Source: Chondrosia reniformis
Lineage: Eukaryota > Porifera > Demospongiae > Chondrillida > Chondrillidae
Reading direction: 5' to 3'
DNA length: 64,000 bases
Assembly: GCA_947172415.1 (NCBI GenBank)
Contig: OX359193.1
Location: 6,814,501 to 6,878,500, forward strand
Both the position numbers and the translations under genes were made by a program. Of this stretch, positions 50,493 through 64,000 are shown in pieces (within the stretch, counting starts at the first letter, position 1; every line of letters begins with the position of its first letter). The notes under the pieces were generated by a model. That model did not search any database, was not told where the DNA came from, and saw only the letters and a program-made list of their open reading frames with translations.

Positions 50493-50540
50493 AGAAATTG
50501 TCGGCGGGAAATATTGTGAGCTTGGCGGAAAATTGTGTCA
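50493..50540. promoter_or_regulatory. Two E2F-like sites
   Basis: GGCGGGAAA and GGCGGAAAA occur within about 30 bp, resembling E2F sites, in a patch richer in CpG than its surroundings. No gene start is assigned nearby, so the role is unknown. Confidence 0.25.
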
Positions 50541-52457
50541 CCAAAATTTTGCTTATTGTTTTCGAGATCCCGTTCAAGAACAATAAACTACATGCAGAAC
50601 ATGACCCGGCCTATTCAGCAACTTGTTATTGTTATTGAGTTTCTATTAGAAATCAATCATTGCTATCCAGCGAAGCAAATCATAAAATGTCCAGTGACCC
50701 CATGAATAGAAATACTTAATTAATAAACAAGCTATCAGTATCTTAATGAACCTCTGATTATTTCAGCAGTGATCTTTTATTTTATATGTGTTCTTGTAAG
50801 CGCATGAATCGACATGTCAATCGGCATGTTCCATTCACAACACAGGACAACATCACAAGGATATACTGTATATCTTTTACTATTTTGTCCTTTAGTATAA
50901 AATTCTCGTGCTATTACTCAATCAATTTGTTAATCCAAAATGGCCGTTGCTCAAATTTATATAATTTGCAACTTTCCTTTACGCACTCATAGGACTTATC
51001 AGAATGCATTGGACATTATCTCGGATGACAAGTTTGACTAAGAAAGTGACAAATAAATGGACAAGATGATGGGAAATGCTACTCTGCGTGGTTTTGGTAC
51101 TTAGGAATCATGCATGTTCTTAAAATATACTGTAGACAACTTCATTCATGCTCTTAATAAAGTTCATTTATAAAGTTAAATTAAGACATTGTACTACCAG
51201 CTAAATTTAATGTTCTAATTGTTCAGTTGCAGCCTAAATTTATTGTTGCAGCTGTTGCTATGGTAATCTTGTTATTTATATGTAACCATGGTAATTTGTA
51301 CTTGGTTGTATGAACCTTTGTTCTTAAATGTTAGGCATGTTTTCCTCAAGTCTAAAAAATGATAAGAATTGTTCTTATAGTTGTCTTATCAGTCCAGGCC
51401 AGTACATTTTCAGCATGTTTATTCCCTACTGTGAGTTTCATTTTATGATTCCATAACACTAGCTTTTGGGTCTTAAAGTGATGAAGGGTTAGGTTAACCA
51501 GAGGAATACCAAACTTGTTTTCATACAGTTTGGCTTTAGTCATAGCTCTCAGCTAATGTTCTCCAGCCAAACCAGAAATATGGCAGTGCTCAGCTGGAGA
51601 GCTCCTTGGCCATGTACAAGCCATTTAATAGGTCAGCAATTAGTTTAAAGTGTTTCTATGCCCTGGAGCCAGGTATCTGGTTGTTCCTGTTGAAGTGTGC
51701 TTGGGTTTTATAGTTATCCTTTATCAAAGTAAAGTCCTGGGGCCTGATACCTTTTAGTTTAAAGTAAGGCATATCAGTTTGTATTCTTTGTGTGATGAGA
51801 TTATTTGTGATTGACTATTACTTAGAGAACTTTGTTAGAATGTACTAGTCCAAATTATTGTTATGAACAATAACAAAGAACAATGGCAGATCTATAGTGC
51901 AAAGTAACTCAGTAGCTGTCCTATGACATTTGTTAAGTTCAATAAGAACTTTTCAGAATAGAAGCAAAGTAATTGCCATTGAACCAAAACAATTTTTGGC
52001 CAATTGGCTATCAAATTTGATCTCAATGTCCCAATTTCAGATTAGCTGGTAAAAGAGTGCTTTTTATGTTAACCCTCAATGCAGTGCAGTTACTATAATT
52101 TGCAATACTTAATATTTAGCTAATTTGATTGCAGCTATCCTGGAGTGAGAACATTTTGTAACTTACGTTGTGTAGATTAATTAAGAGAATGCTTTTATGC
52201 AGACACTTAAAACCTGACCTGTTCACTAAGACTTGGAGAACAATGATAGTTCCTAATTTACTGTAACTATTCTGTATTCTATATTCATCTTTGTCACTCA
52301 TGGGCCCCAGCTTGACCCTTACTGCATGTGTCACTTTAAATATAAATTAATAATATAACATTATATATATAATGTGTATTGACTGCAATATAAAAATTAG
52401 AGACGAAACTGGTTAGTTTGACAATAGATTGAAGTGCTGTTCTGGATTCATGAGATG

Positions 52458-56977
<4,520 letters not shown>

Positions 56978-57848
56978 TTTGATTATGAAATATTGCGATA
57001 GAAATCCTAAAATCGATAACTTAATACAAATATGGTGGACCAGACACACCAGACTAGCCATTTATTCCAGCATGCATTTATTCCTCCGGCTTTACTTGAC
57101 AGCTAAATACCTGTCCATCGCCATTCACAGAAGAGAGATTCAAGAGATTAAAAATATTATTCATCAAAATGTGTAAAACAAAGTATACTTTATGGATGTT
57201 TGTCCATACTGACACCAACTTTTAGCTTGACAGTTGGTCAATTTGGACGAGGTTCAGAACTATGATTCTGATAAGAGATATAGGGCAAATTTTAAAATTT
57301 GAACTTTTAGGATATACATTCATTGGGGGTGGTTGTAAGGGCTAACACCAAGTTTCAGCTTCCTATCTCTCCATTTGCTAGATTTTCAGCACCAAATGAA
57401 TAATCTAACACTTTTTTCAGCATGCTACATCTATTATATAATTTTACAGTTGCCTGAAACATCTCCAATATATTACAAGTATATTACAAGTATTTTTATT
57501 AATTATTGGAATTAAAAACTATATGTATAAGTTGCAATTAATAAGCAATATGTAAAAATTTTTAGATAATAATAGAGTCTTATTAGCTGACACGTTCAAA
57601 CAACAAAGTTTGTTCTTTAAAATTTGCATGATTGAGCAATGCATACACTGTATTAATTGCCCCATATGCCTTCCTCTTTCCTTTAAATAGTGGATAATAT
57701 AATATATATATAGATGTCCCACTGTACACAGTTGGTAAATAGGTAAATAGGTAGGCATTCTTAAAGTTACATTACTCTATCAGTCTCCAATCTACACAAA
57801 TAGATTTGATTGCGTAACACCATACGTGTTTGCACAATCGTCGTAAAT
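56978..57848. other. Divergent intergenic region RCBTB / ZNHIT1
   Basis: 871 bp between divergent starts, AT-rich. Contains a short copy (about 57400-57440) of the interspersed repeat described at 53205. No gene seen. Confidence 0.6.
57400..57440 (+). repeat. Interspersed repeat family, 5' fragment
   Basis: TGAATAATCTAACACTTTTT followed by CATGCTACATCTA, as in the 11072 copy. Confidence 0.5.
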
Positions 57849-59057
57849 ATGGCGGACATGGCTAGTAAACTTCAAGAAAACAAAACACGTGAAAACAAGA
57901 AGGAATCAGGTATATAGATTCACACACTGTGTGTATATAGATTATGAATATCTTTTGCCTTATTATGTATGAATATTACAACTGAATATTACAACTGTTC
58001 CAGTGCGAGTTGCTTCCCGAGTAAGAGTTTTGGATGAAGTCACGCGACAAAGAAGACACAAACGTCAGCTAGAGGCACTTGAAAAGGATAACTTCCAGGA
58101 GGATCCACATGCAGCATTTGCTCACATTGTGATAAAGAATAAATTACCCGCCTTCAGTGACAATTCAGAAGGTATTATAGGCAGTGCTAGTCTCAGACCG
58201 CTATGGAAACGAGATAGCGGTCTGGCTATGCGAGACTATGTTGGTGATTTACGATTTGCACTCTTTTGTAGAGAAGGGGCCAAAGAGGAAACGAAAAACA
58301 AAAGCAAGTGCAGATCATTTTAAGCAAGTAAGATTTTGGTGACTTTTAAAATGCAATATTTAGGAGTCGTATATCTATCTATCTATCTATGTATTAAGTG
58401 TCTATTATTATATATAATGATTTTCAGAGATTTAGGAAGACCTTTCAATCACTAATGGAGGAACTGGTAAGTTGTACTTTTGCAATATGAAGAAGCCGCT
58501 AGAATAATTTAGAAAACATTTTATTTCACAGCCACCGGAGGCATCCAAATCCCCATCGTATATTACTGCCGTTGTGCCCCCTTCCAAATTCCCTTCAAGA
58601 CATTTCTGTGCCGTCTGTGGATATCCTTTAGTTGACAGGATTATGGCATTGATAGAGTCAGTATTTAAAACTGCCTCCATTTTGTTCATGTAGTATTGCT
58701 GTGGCAATTGTAGCTCAGTGGCAGAGCACTAGTGGTCAAAACCAGCTGTCCTGATTTCAATTGCTTCTTTCATGTTTTCAATCATTGTTATTACTTGTGG
58801 TTTGATTATCACTTAAATTACGAGGTTTATATGTGCTATAACTTGATCAACTCTTTGCTGTATACTCCTTGACTTTTAATCACTCTCCCATCTCCGTACA
58901 CTTGTGTGACATGTGGAACTAGATATTGTTCTTCTCACTGTCTCTCCACTCACAAGGACACAAGGTATGAGGCTATGCATGACCCAAGCACACGAAACAC
59001 ATTTGTGAGCAATGTACTTTGATACACATGTTTAGGTGCCTAAAGTGGACTGCATAG
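57849..59057 (+). CDS. ZNHIT1: Zinc finger HIT domain protein 1 (SRCAP/SWR1 subunit)
   Basis: Subunit of the SRCAP-type chromatin remodeller that deposits H2A.Z (nuclear; yeast Vps71/Swc6). Seven exons in phase give 171 aa (human 154): 57849-57909, 58004-58171, 58272-58327, 58428-58466, 58532-58620, 58884-58964, 59036-59057. Conserved blocks: RQRRHKRQLEALEKDNFQED, DHFKQRFRKTFQSLMEEL, then the HIT zinc finger FCAVCG, PSPYTCVTCGTRYCSSHC and STHKDTRCLKW followed by the stop. The finger is continuous only if the intron 58621-58883 is removed as a U12-type AT-AC intron. The intron 58172-58271 carries a small hairpin element. Confidence 0.95.
58188..58238. mobile_element. 51 bp hairpin element
   Basis: TAGTCTCAGACCGCTAT pairs with ATAGCGGTCTGGCTATGCGA GACTA; the left arm lacks 8 bp present in the right arm. 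In ZNHIT1 intron 2; a related half-copy is at 16367-16394. Confidence 0.6.
58621..58883 (+). other. U12-type AT-AC intron in ZNHIT1
   Basis: The 5' splice site is ATATCCTTT, the exact minor-spliceosome AT-AC consensus. The 3' side has TCCTTGAC as branch element with its A at 58872, 11 nt before an AC end (58882-58883). Using these sites joins TGTGG to TCTCCCA and gives CGLPSPYTCV, matching the family (human CGFPSPYTCV). No GT-AG pair in the region restores the zinc finger. A SINE-like element sits inside. Confidence 0.9.
58708..58780 (+). mobile_element. tRNA-derived SINE-like element
   Basis: TTGTAGCTCAGTGGCAGAGC is a good tRNA A-box-like start; the B-box (near CTGATTTCAATTGC) is degenerate. 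Homologous to 14698-14780. Inside the ZNHIT1 U12 intron. No cloverleaf can be completed, so it is not called a tRNA. Confidence 0.55.
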
Positions 59058-59343
59058 TCTTATCAGAGGAGATGCACGATCACCATATGGAATGTCACTC
59101 TTCCCTTTGGATAATGTTCTCAATGATGTAACTGTGTGTATTGGTATACCCACACAATATTGTGATTTTTAATCCTCTCTACTTTGTAATTACTTAACAA
59201 TTGTTTTTTGCTCTTTCACTTGAAGGTTATTTGCATGACTCAGCTGTTAAATAGTATTTGCTAAGACCATGTCCTTTTCATGCATTCGTTACCATGCTAT
59301 AATATATACATTATATTTCAGTAGACTATGAATAGACATAGCA

Positions 59344-62300
59344 TCAAATTAATGATTTAGAAATAACATTAAAGGTTAATTCCTGTCCAGTTTGCCAAAT
59401 TGATCCATTTCCATCTATCAGTGACAGAACTAGATGCATAACATGATGACCTGGAGTTTTGAAACTGAGTAAAAATTGGGAATGGAAGTAGTCCCACTGA
59501 ATATCAATATTTCTGACAATGGAGCTGGCCTCCTGATGCACCTACACATGTGCAACAGAGCACCAGTACAGGTGTTGGCAACAGTTGTATCATTGTAGAT
59601 TATATCTTTGTTTCCCACAAATGTTTTTGTGAAAGAAAATGTACAGTGAAAATAATTAACTGCACAGCTCTTCAATATGTGTCAATATATGTACCTCAAT
59701 ATCTCTACTAGCCACTGACCTTAATTTCGCTATTGGCTGCCTTCTGAAAATGTTGCTCAATTGAGATTTCTACCTGTGTGGGTGTCCTATGTCTTGTTGC
59801 TATGGAGATGGTAAACTAAGTCATAACATATCAAGATGACAGTGTAGAGAACTCACAAGTAAGTCCCTCTTGACTAATGATGCCTTCTACATTCAGAGCA
59901 AAGAGAACATCAGACTGTACCTTTAATGGTTCTGGCTCTGGCAAAGAGGGCTCTGTTACCAACTAAAACACAAAAGAGTAGATGAGATGAAAGACTGTGA
60001 CAATCTACAATTCTACAATTCTTCTACATCTACAATTGCTTGCCTGAACAGAAGTTCGCTGATTGGACCCAAAAAAGAACTTTGGAAGATTAAAATTTGA
60101 ATTTAATAGTATCTTGCATGCTGAAATGACAAACACCACATGCTGGTGAAGGAGAGTGGAGAGGGGGAAAGAAGAAGGAGAGAGGGAGAGGTATGATCAA
60201 GTAAAGCTATCAAAAATTATAAAGAGTACCTCTTTGCTGATGGAATCTGTCAACAGTGCAGTACCAAATGTCTACATAAAGAAGAAAAGAAAGTCACTGA
60301 AGTACACATAAGTAGCTGTGCTATCCATTACTTCTAACCTTTCAATGCTCATGGGATAACTAAATGGCCTAGTAACAAGATAAGTGTAGCTCCACTAACC
60401 TCAACTAGTTCTGACAGCTTCTGACAGACCTGGCTTAGGGAGTGACCACTGGGAGATTGGAGCGACTCATCAAAACTCATCATGCGGCCCACAAAGCTTC
60501 CCTTCTTCATCGGACTCAACATACTTGGACTGCAAGGAGATATAGGAGAGCTAGTAACCACAAGTGTTTCTTTCTAGGTACTGTTTAAAACCTCTTGATG
60601 TTCTTATCCTTCTCTGCTGGAGTAGGTAGAGCTTTGAGAGCAGCTGTCATGCTGAGGCAGACATTTTGCAAGATAAACACAGGGTTAAGGTATCCACTAA
60701 AATTAACCACAAGTTTGGCACATTTAGTCAAATGAATTCTGAATCATCATTATACATGGATGCAGTGAAAAATGTCTAGGAGAGCTATATTCAAGCAGCC
60801 CTGGGAAGATAGTCACTACCCTACCCTAAACAAGCTGCTGCAAATTGCTACCTACTCTAAACAAGCTGCTGCAAATTGCTACCTACTCTAAACAAGCTGC
60901 CACAAATTGCTACCTACTCTAAACAAGAGGATACTATCTGAGTGAAGTGAGTGTGTCAGGGTCTGCATCAAAGCTGGCAGAGTACAGCTGCTGGAAGTCA
61001 CTGGCCAGCCCCTTGAATACTGACATGCTATTGGTCAGTTGGGTCACCAGGTGGGCGGGGCAACCAGGAGAGGAGAGCTGCAAGGTGGGGTACAAGGACC
61101 CACAAACTGTCAGTAATTGAAGGAGGGCCTCTAGTAGGCTGATACGGAGAGAGAGGTACTGCTTGGGAAAGGGAGAAGGATTCTGGCTTGCCTTAAGAGA
61201 AGAGGAAATAGAGCTAGACCACACCAAACATACAGTGATTTCAATTAATACATTTCCTAATTATAAACATGATATAAGGCAATTTTAGTGTACAAAGATC
61301 TCTGTACCTTCAAATGTTGTCGTGCCATGTAGTATATTTCTATGGCCTCACTGATCTGTTGAGTTGTATCTGCTTCCTTGGAACATGCTCTAATCTTGGT
61401 CTCGGCTGTAGTAATGCACCACAAGGCAGTCATCCAGTGAATGTGACACACGCACTTGACCTGACCAAGGGAAAGGCAGACAATGAAGTAAAGGCAATAG
61501 AGCAGCATGACTTATCAAGATAGAGATACAGTTACTTCATGCTCTGCATAGGAATAGAACAATATAAATGATACTTGCCTTTGTCTTAAGCTGTGCGTAT
61601 AGTTCCTTAGCAAAATGGCTGAACCCCTATAGATAATGACAGTTTGCATACCACAGACAGAGAAACAGCAGACACATGTGCACACATCTAACAGGCATGG
61701 ACATACTAGCGTGGTAGCCTCTTTGGCAATCTTGTACATAACATAGTAACGATTAGAGAGAGACAGACTGTCAATTCTCTGCAGGAGGCCATCTTGATGT
61801 GATAGCAGGAATGACTGGGAATCCATGTCACCCATTTCTTGTCTTTGGCACAACACCAAAAACATCTTTACCAAGGGAAACTGGAAGGGAAGATCCCTTT
61901 TAACATGGTGTTCCATAACAACCAACATAATCATCACCATAGCAACTAGTATTAACATCCATGACAACAAGAGTAACAAATCATATTACAAGGCTAGCTA
62001 ACTGTTACCATGACAACTAATAAATGAAGCACTACATACAAAAATGCTCACAATTAGACTTTCATGTTGACCAGCTAGGTCAATCCTCTTTAAGGCCACA
62101 TCTAAAATGTCAGTTGGTACTGAGGTACAGTGAGCGGCCATCTTTGCTATGGTCTGGCAGCACAAGACAGCTGAAGGTCCTGTTAGGTGCTGTAGAGTGG
62201 TCACTAAACTGCTCAACAAGGAGCTGTTACAAAAGGCTACCTTTGTCATTGCACTAAACAGTATCTACAAAACACAAGACACTACATCAGTCAAGTGGTT

Positions 62301-64000
62301 CGGAAGGGAATGTGAATGAGGTGCTCTGGGTCCGACCTGGAGAGAGAGGAAGTCCATTTTCTCTTTGTGGACCATCAGGACTGTCAGCATGGTCTGTTCT
62401 ACCAATGGTACCAGTGAGCTATCCTTGAGATCAGCTACCTCGCACACAATCTTACTGGCTCTAGCGGCCACAGGAGGAGACACATCTGCTGCCCTCTCCA
62501 ACATGACTCCTGATGGGTGGGCATGGCAATTAGACAGTGGGCGTGGCAATTAGACAGTGGGCGTGGTGATGGGTGTGACAGGATATAGGCAGAGCTATTG
62601 CTACGGACTCACTTTCATAGTCCTTCACTAAGTGAGAGACTGGAGACATTGAGAAAATGATAAATATATCCAATACTTCCTTGACCTCTGCACCATCGGA
62701 TGCCCTTTCCTCTACCACCTGAATTAGTTCCTACGGACAGATCACTCAGAAAATGAACAAGATTCTAAGAGAGGTTTGGAGGAGGCTAACTTGGATGTTG
62801 CCAAAGGTCCAACTCTGAGGAGATGCCTTGGCTATCACTTTAAGATACATCAAAGCCTGCCTTCTAATTCTCTTACGAGAATCTGATTTCACCATTTTCA
62901 AAAGTAAATCAATCTGCAGAAAACATGTGACTGTCATGTGATCCACATGTGACATAACCAAAATGGCTGAAGAGTGCTAACCTGAAGTGGTATCTGAACA
63001 CAGGTGGAGAGGGCTAGCCTGGTGAGGGTGCGTAGAACTAGTAATATGAAGGTCCCTGAAGGATACGCTGTCAAAAGATTGACACAAAGTTCTCTGACCT
63101 ACTGGACACAAGAAAACATGGCTGACAGGTAGTCATTGAGGGACGCTGATCCTAAGGGTAGTACATGTTACAGTATTCAGAGCTTGCCTTGGTTGCACAG
63201 TGAATGTTCTGATGCATGTGTTCCAGGAGAGGCACCAACTTGTGCTGCAGTGTCATTGGAGAAGAGACACCTGGGTGTGAGGGAGGAGAGAGTTTTGTGG
63301 CTGAGAGATGCAACCAGCACTAGTGAGGGTGAACCTACTTTGGACCATACGGGACACCTTGTCACAGATACCACTGGCAAACTCACTAGAGGAGATTTGC
63401 AGGAAATAATGTGTAGGGGGGACAGGAAGATGGGAGAGATGGTAGGGATGTGGCCAAGAGGAGATGATGGGGGTGTGGCCAAGAGGAGATGATGGGAGTG
63501 TGGCCAAGAGGAGATGATGGGGGTGTGGTCAAGAGGAGATGATGGGGGTGTGGTCAAAGGTTAAGATGGTCTACGTACCCCGAGTGCTGGCACAGCTCTA
63601 AAGCAGCTGCTATAGCAGAGTTCTGCTCCAGTTCATGATGGGAATCCAAGCTTCTATAAATACTACAGCAGTGCAAAATAATTAATTCTACAAACATACT
63701 CCATCAGACATACATCACATGCCTACCTGTGATGGACTGTCTTCTGATTGGACAATAGTGTTGCCAGGCAACCAAACACCCTACAAACATACATACACAT
63801 AGAAACAGGTTTTCAATCATTTCTGAGTTCCCCGCCAAATATCAACCTCAATATCAATAAATCAGAACTGTCAAGTTACCTCAGAGTACAGGCCCTAGCA
63901 ATAGGGTCATTACTATGCATGACAGCCTGGATTCTCTTGACAACGTTATCGACATCAGTCAACTTGTATAAATGTTTTCTGCTCCGATCAATCACATGAT
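59344..64000 (-). CDS. INTS7: Integrator complex subunit 7 (N-terminus outside window)
   Basis: Helical-repeat scaffold subunit of the nuclear Integrator complex. Twenty-one exons, the first cut by the window: 63880-64000, 63727-63780, 63579-63653, 63339-63385, 63188-63270, 62982-63098, 62791-62913, 62613-62730, 62337-62509, 62052-62264, 61707-61880, 61579-61626, 61308-61460, 60935-61191, 60592-60651, 60400-60529, 60230-60271, 60044-60142, 59857-59962, 59720-59799, 59344-59541; about 820 codons of a family near 960. Diagnostic stretches: VVKRIQAVMHSNDPIARACT, HKLVPLLEHMH, AKASPQSWTFGNIQ, RYYVMYKIAKEA, HFAKELYAQL, LYSASFDADPDTL, NVEGIISQEG, and the C-terminus YFHSQFLLSFKTPGHHVMHL with WQTGQELTFNV. 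Three introns use GC donors and one looks U12-type. The segment KSPSMLSPMKKGSFVGRMM is not in human INTS7 as I know it. The donor after 60592 (GTTTTA) is weak. Confidence 0.95.
60652..60934 (-). other. Probable U12-type GT-AG intron in INTS7
   Basis: The 5' site on the minus strand is GTATCCTCT, one base from the U12 consensus GTATCCTTT. TACCTTAAC near the 3' end matches the U12 branch consensus closely. The first AG after it lies 33 nt downstream, longer than the usual 10-20 nt. Phase is preserved (TA joined to CATG). Confidence 0.65.
60826..60926. repeat. 31 bp tandem repeat, about 3-4 copies
   Basis: Unit containing ACAAGCTGCTGCAAATTGCT then ACCTACTCTAA, directly downstream of the U12-like donor of INTS7. 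Confidence 0.93.
63425..63560. repeat. About 24 bp minisatellite, 5 copies
   Basis: The unit GAGATGATGGGGGTGTGGCC followed by AAGAG repeats in an INTS7 intron. Confidence 0.93.

Larger units (their letters stand above)
47826..52457. other. 4.6 kb sparse region
   Basis: Between the HSDL1 and RCBTB stops (convergent) I find no family-assigned gene. It holds weak ORFs at 48239-48490 (+), 49640-49903 (-) and 50188-50460 (-), CT-rich duplicated segments, and an unexplained GC-richer patch at about 49850-50600. From 50600 to 52457 I see nothing identifiable. Confidence 0.6.

Noticed and set aside
58708..58780. Possible functional tRNA gene
   Set aside because: Only the A-box region is tRNA-like; no full cloverleaf, acceptor stem or good B-box.
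63136..63557. Long ORFs on both strands
   Set aside because: They cross two INTS7 exons and the 24 bp minisatellite in wrong frames; the spliced INTS7 model explains the coding signal.

Overview
The window is animal nuclear DNA. Its genes carry many short introns with GT-AG, GC-AG and U12-type boundaries, the noncoding DNA is AT-rich, and the gene set is metazoan: axonemal dynein, PAK, two Integrator subunits, RCBTB, PHF14 and TOM22. High gene density, introns mostly of 50-400 bp and very short intergenic gaps suggest a compact early-branching animal genome. A demosponge is my best guess (inference only; no marker gene here fixes the taxon). No bacterial or viral segment was recognised.

Layout. 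68-8009 (+): C-terminal quarter of axonemal dynein heavy chain DNAH2, with an intronless Rac GTPase nested antisense in one intron (5769-6350). 8232-12656 (-): PHF14-type PHD protein, sharing a 103 bp divergent promoter with a secreted subtilase (12760-16109, +). 16964-21913 (-): unrecognised protein with a BAR-like helical half. 25442-26508 (+): FEZ-like candidate. 27067-27417 (-): TOM22. 27624-34922 (-): Integrator subunit 6. 35556-43020 (-): p21-activated kinase. 44419-45115 (-): UQCRH hinge protein, divergent by 30 bp from HSDL1 (45146-47825, +). 47826-52457: sparse region with weak ORFs. 52458-56977 (-): RCBTB1/2. 57849-59057 (+): ZNHIT1, with an AT-AC U12 intron. 59344-64000 (-): Integrator subunit 7, cut by the window end, with a probable U12 GT-AG intron and three GC-AG introns.

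For the twelve family-assigned multi-exon or single-exon models I followed reading phase across every junction, and each model stays open to its stop codon; exon coordinates were read by eye. The genes are mostly unrelated housekeeping or signalling genes. Possible functional links are the two Integrator subunits, Rac with its classical effector PAK, and two mitochondrial proteins (TOM22, UQCRH). Between and inside genes lie minisatellites, several abutting splice sites, an interspersed repeat family seen seven times, a tRNA-derived SINE-like element seen twice and small inverted-repeat elements.
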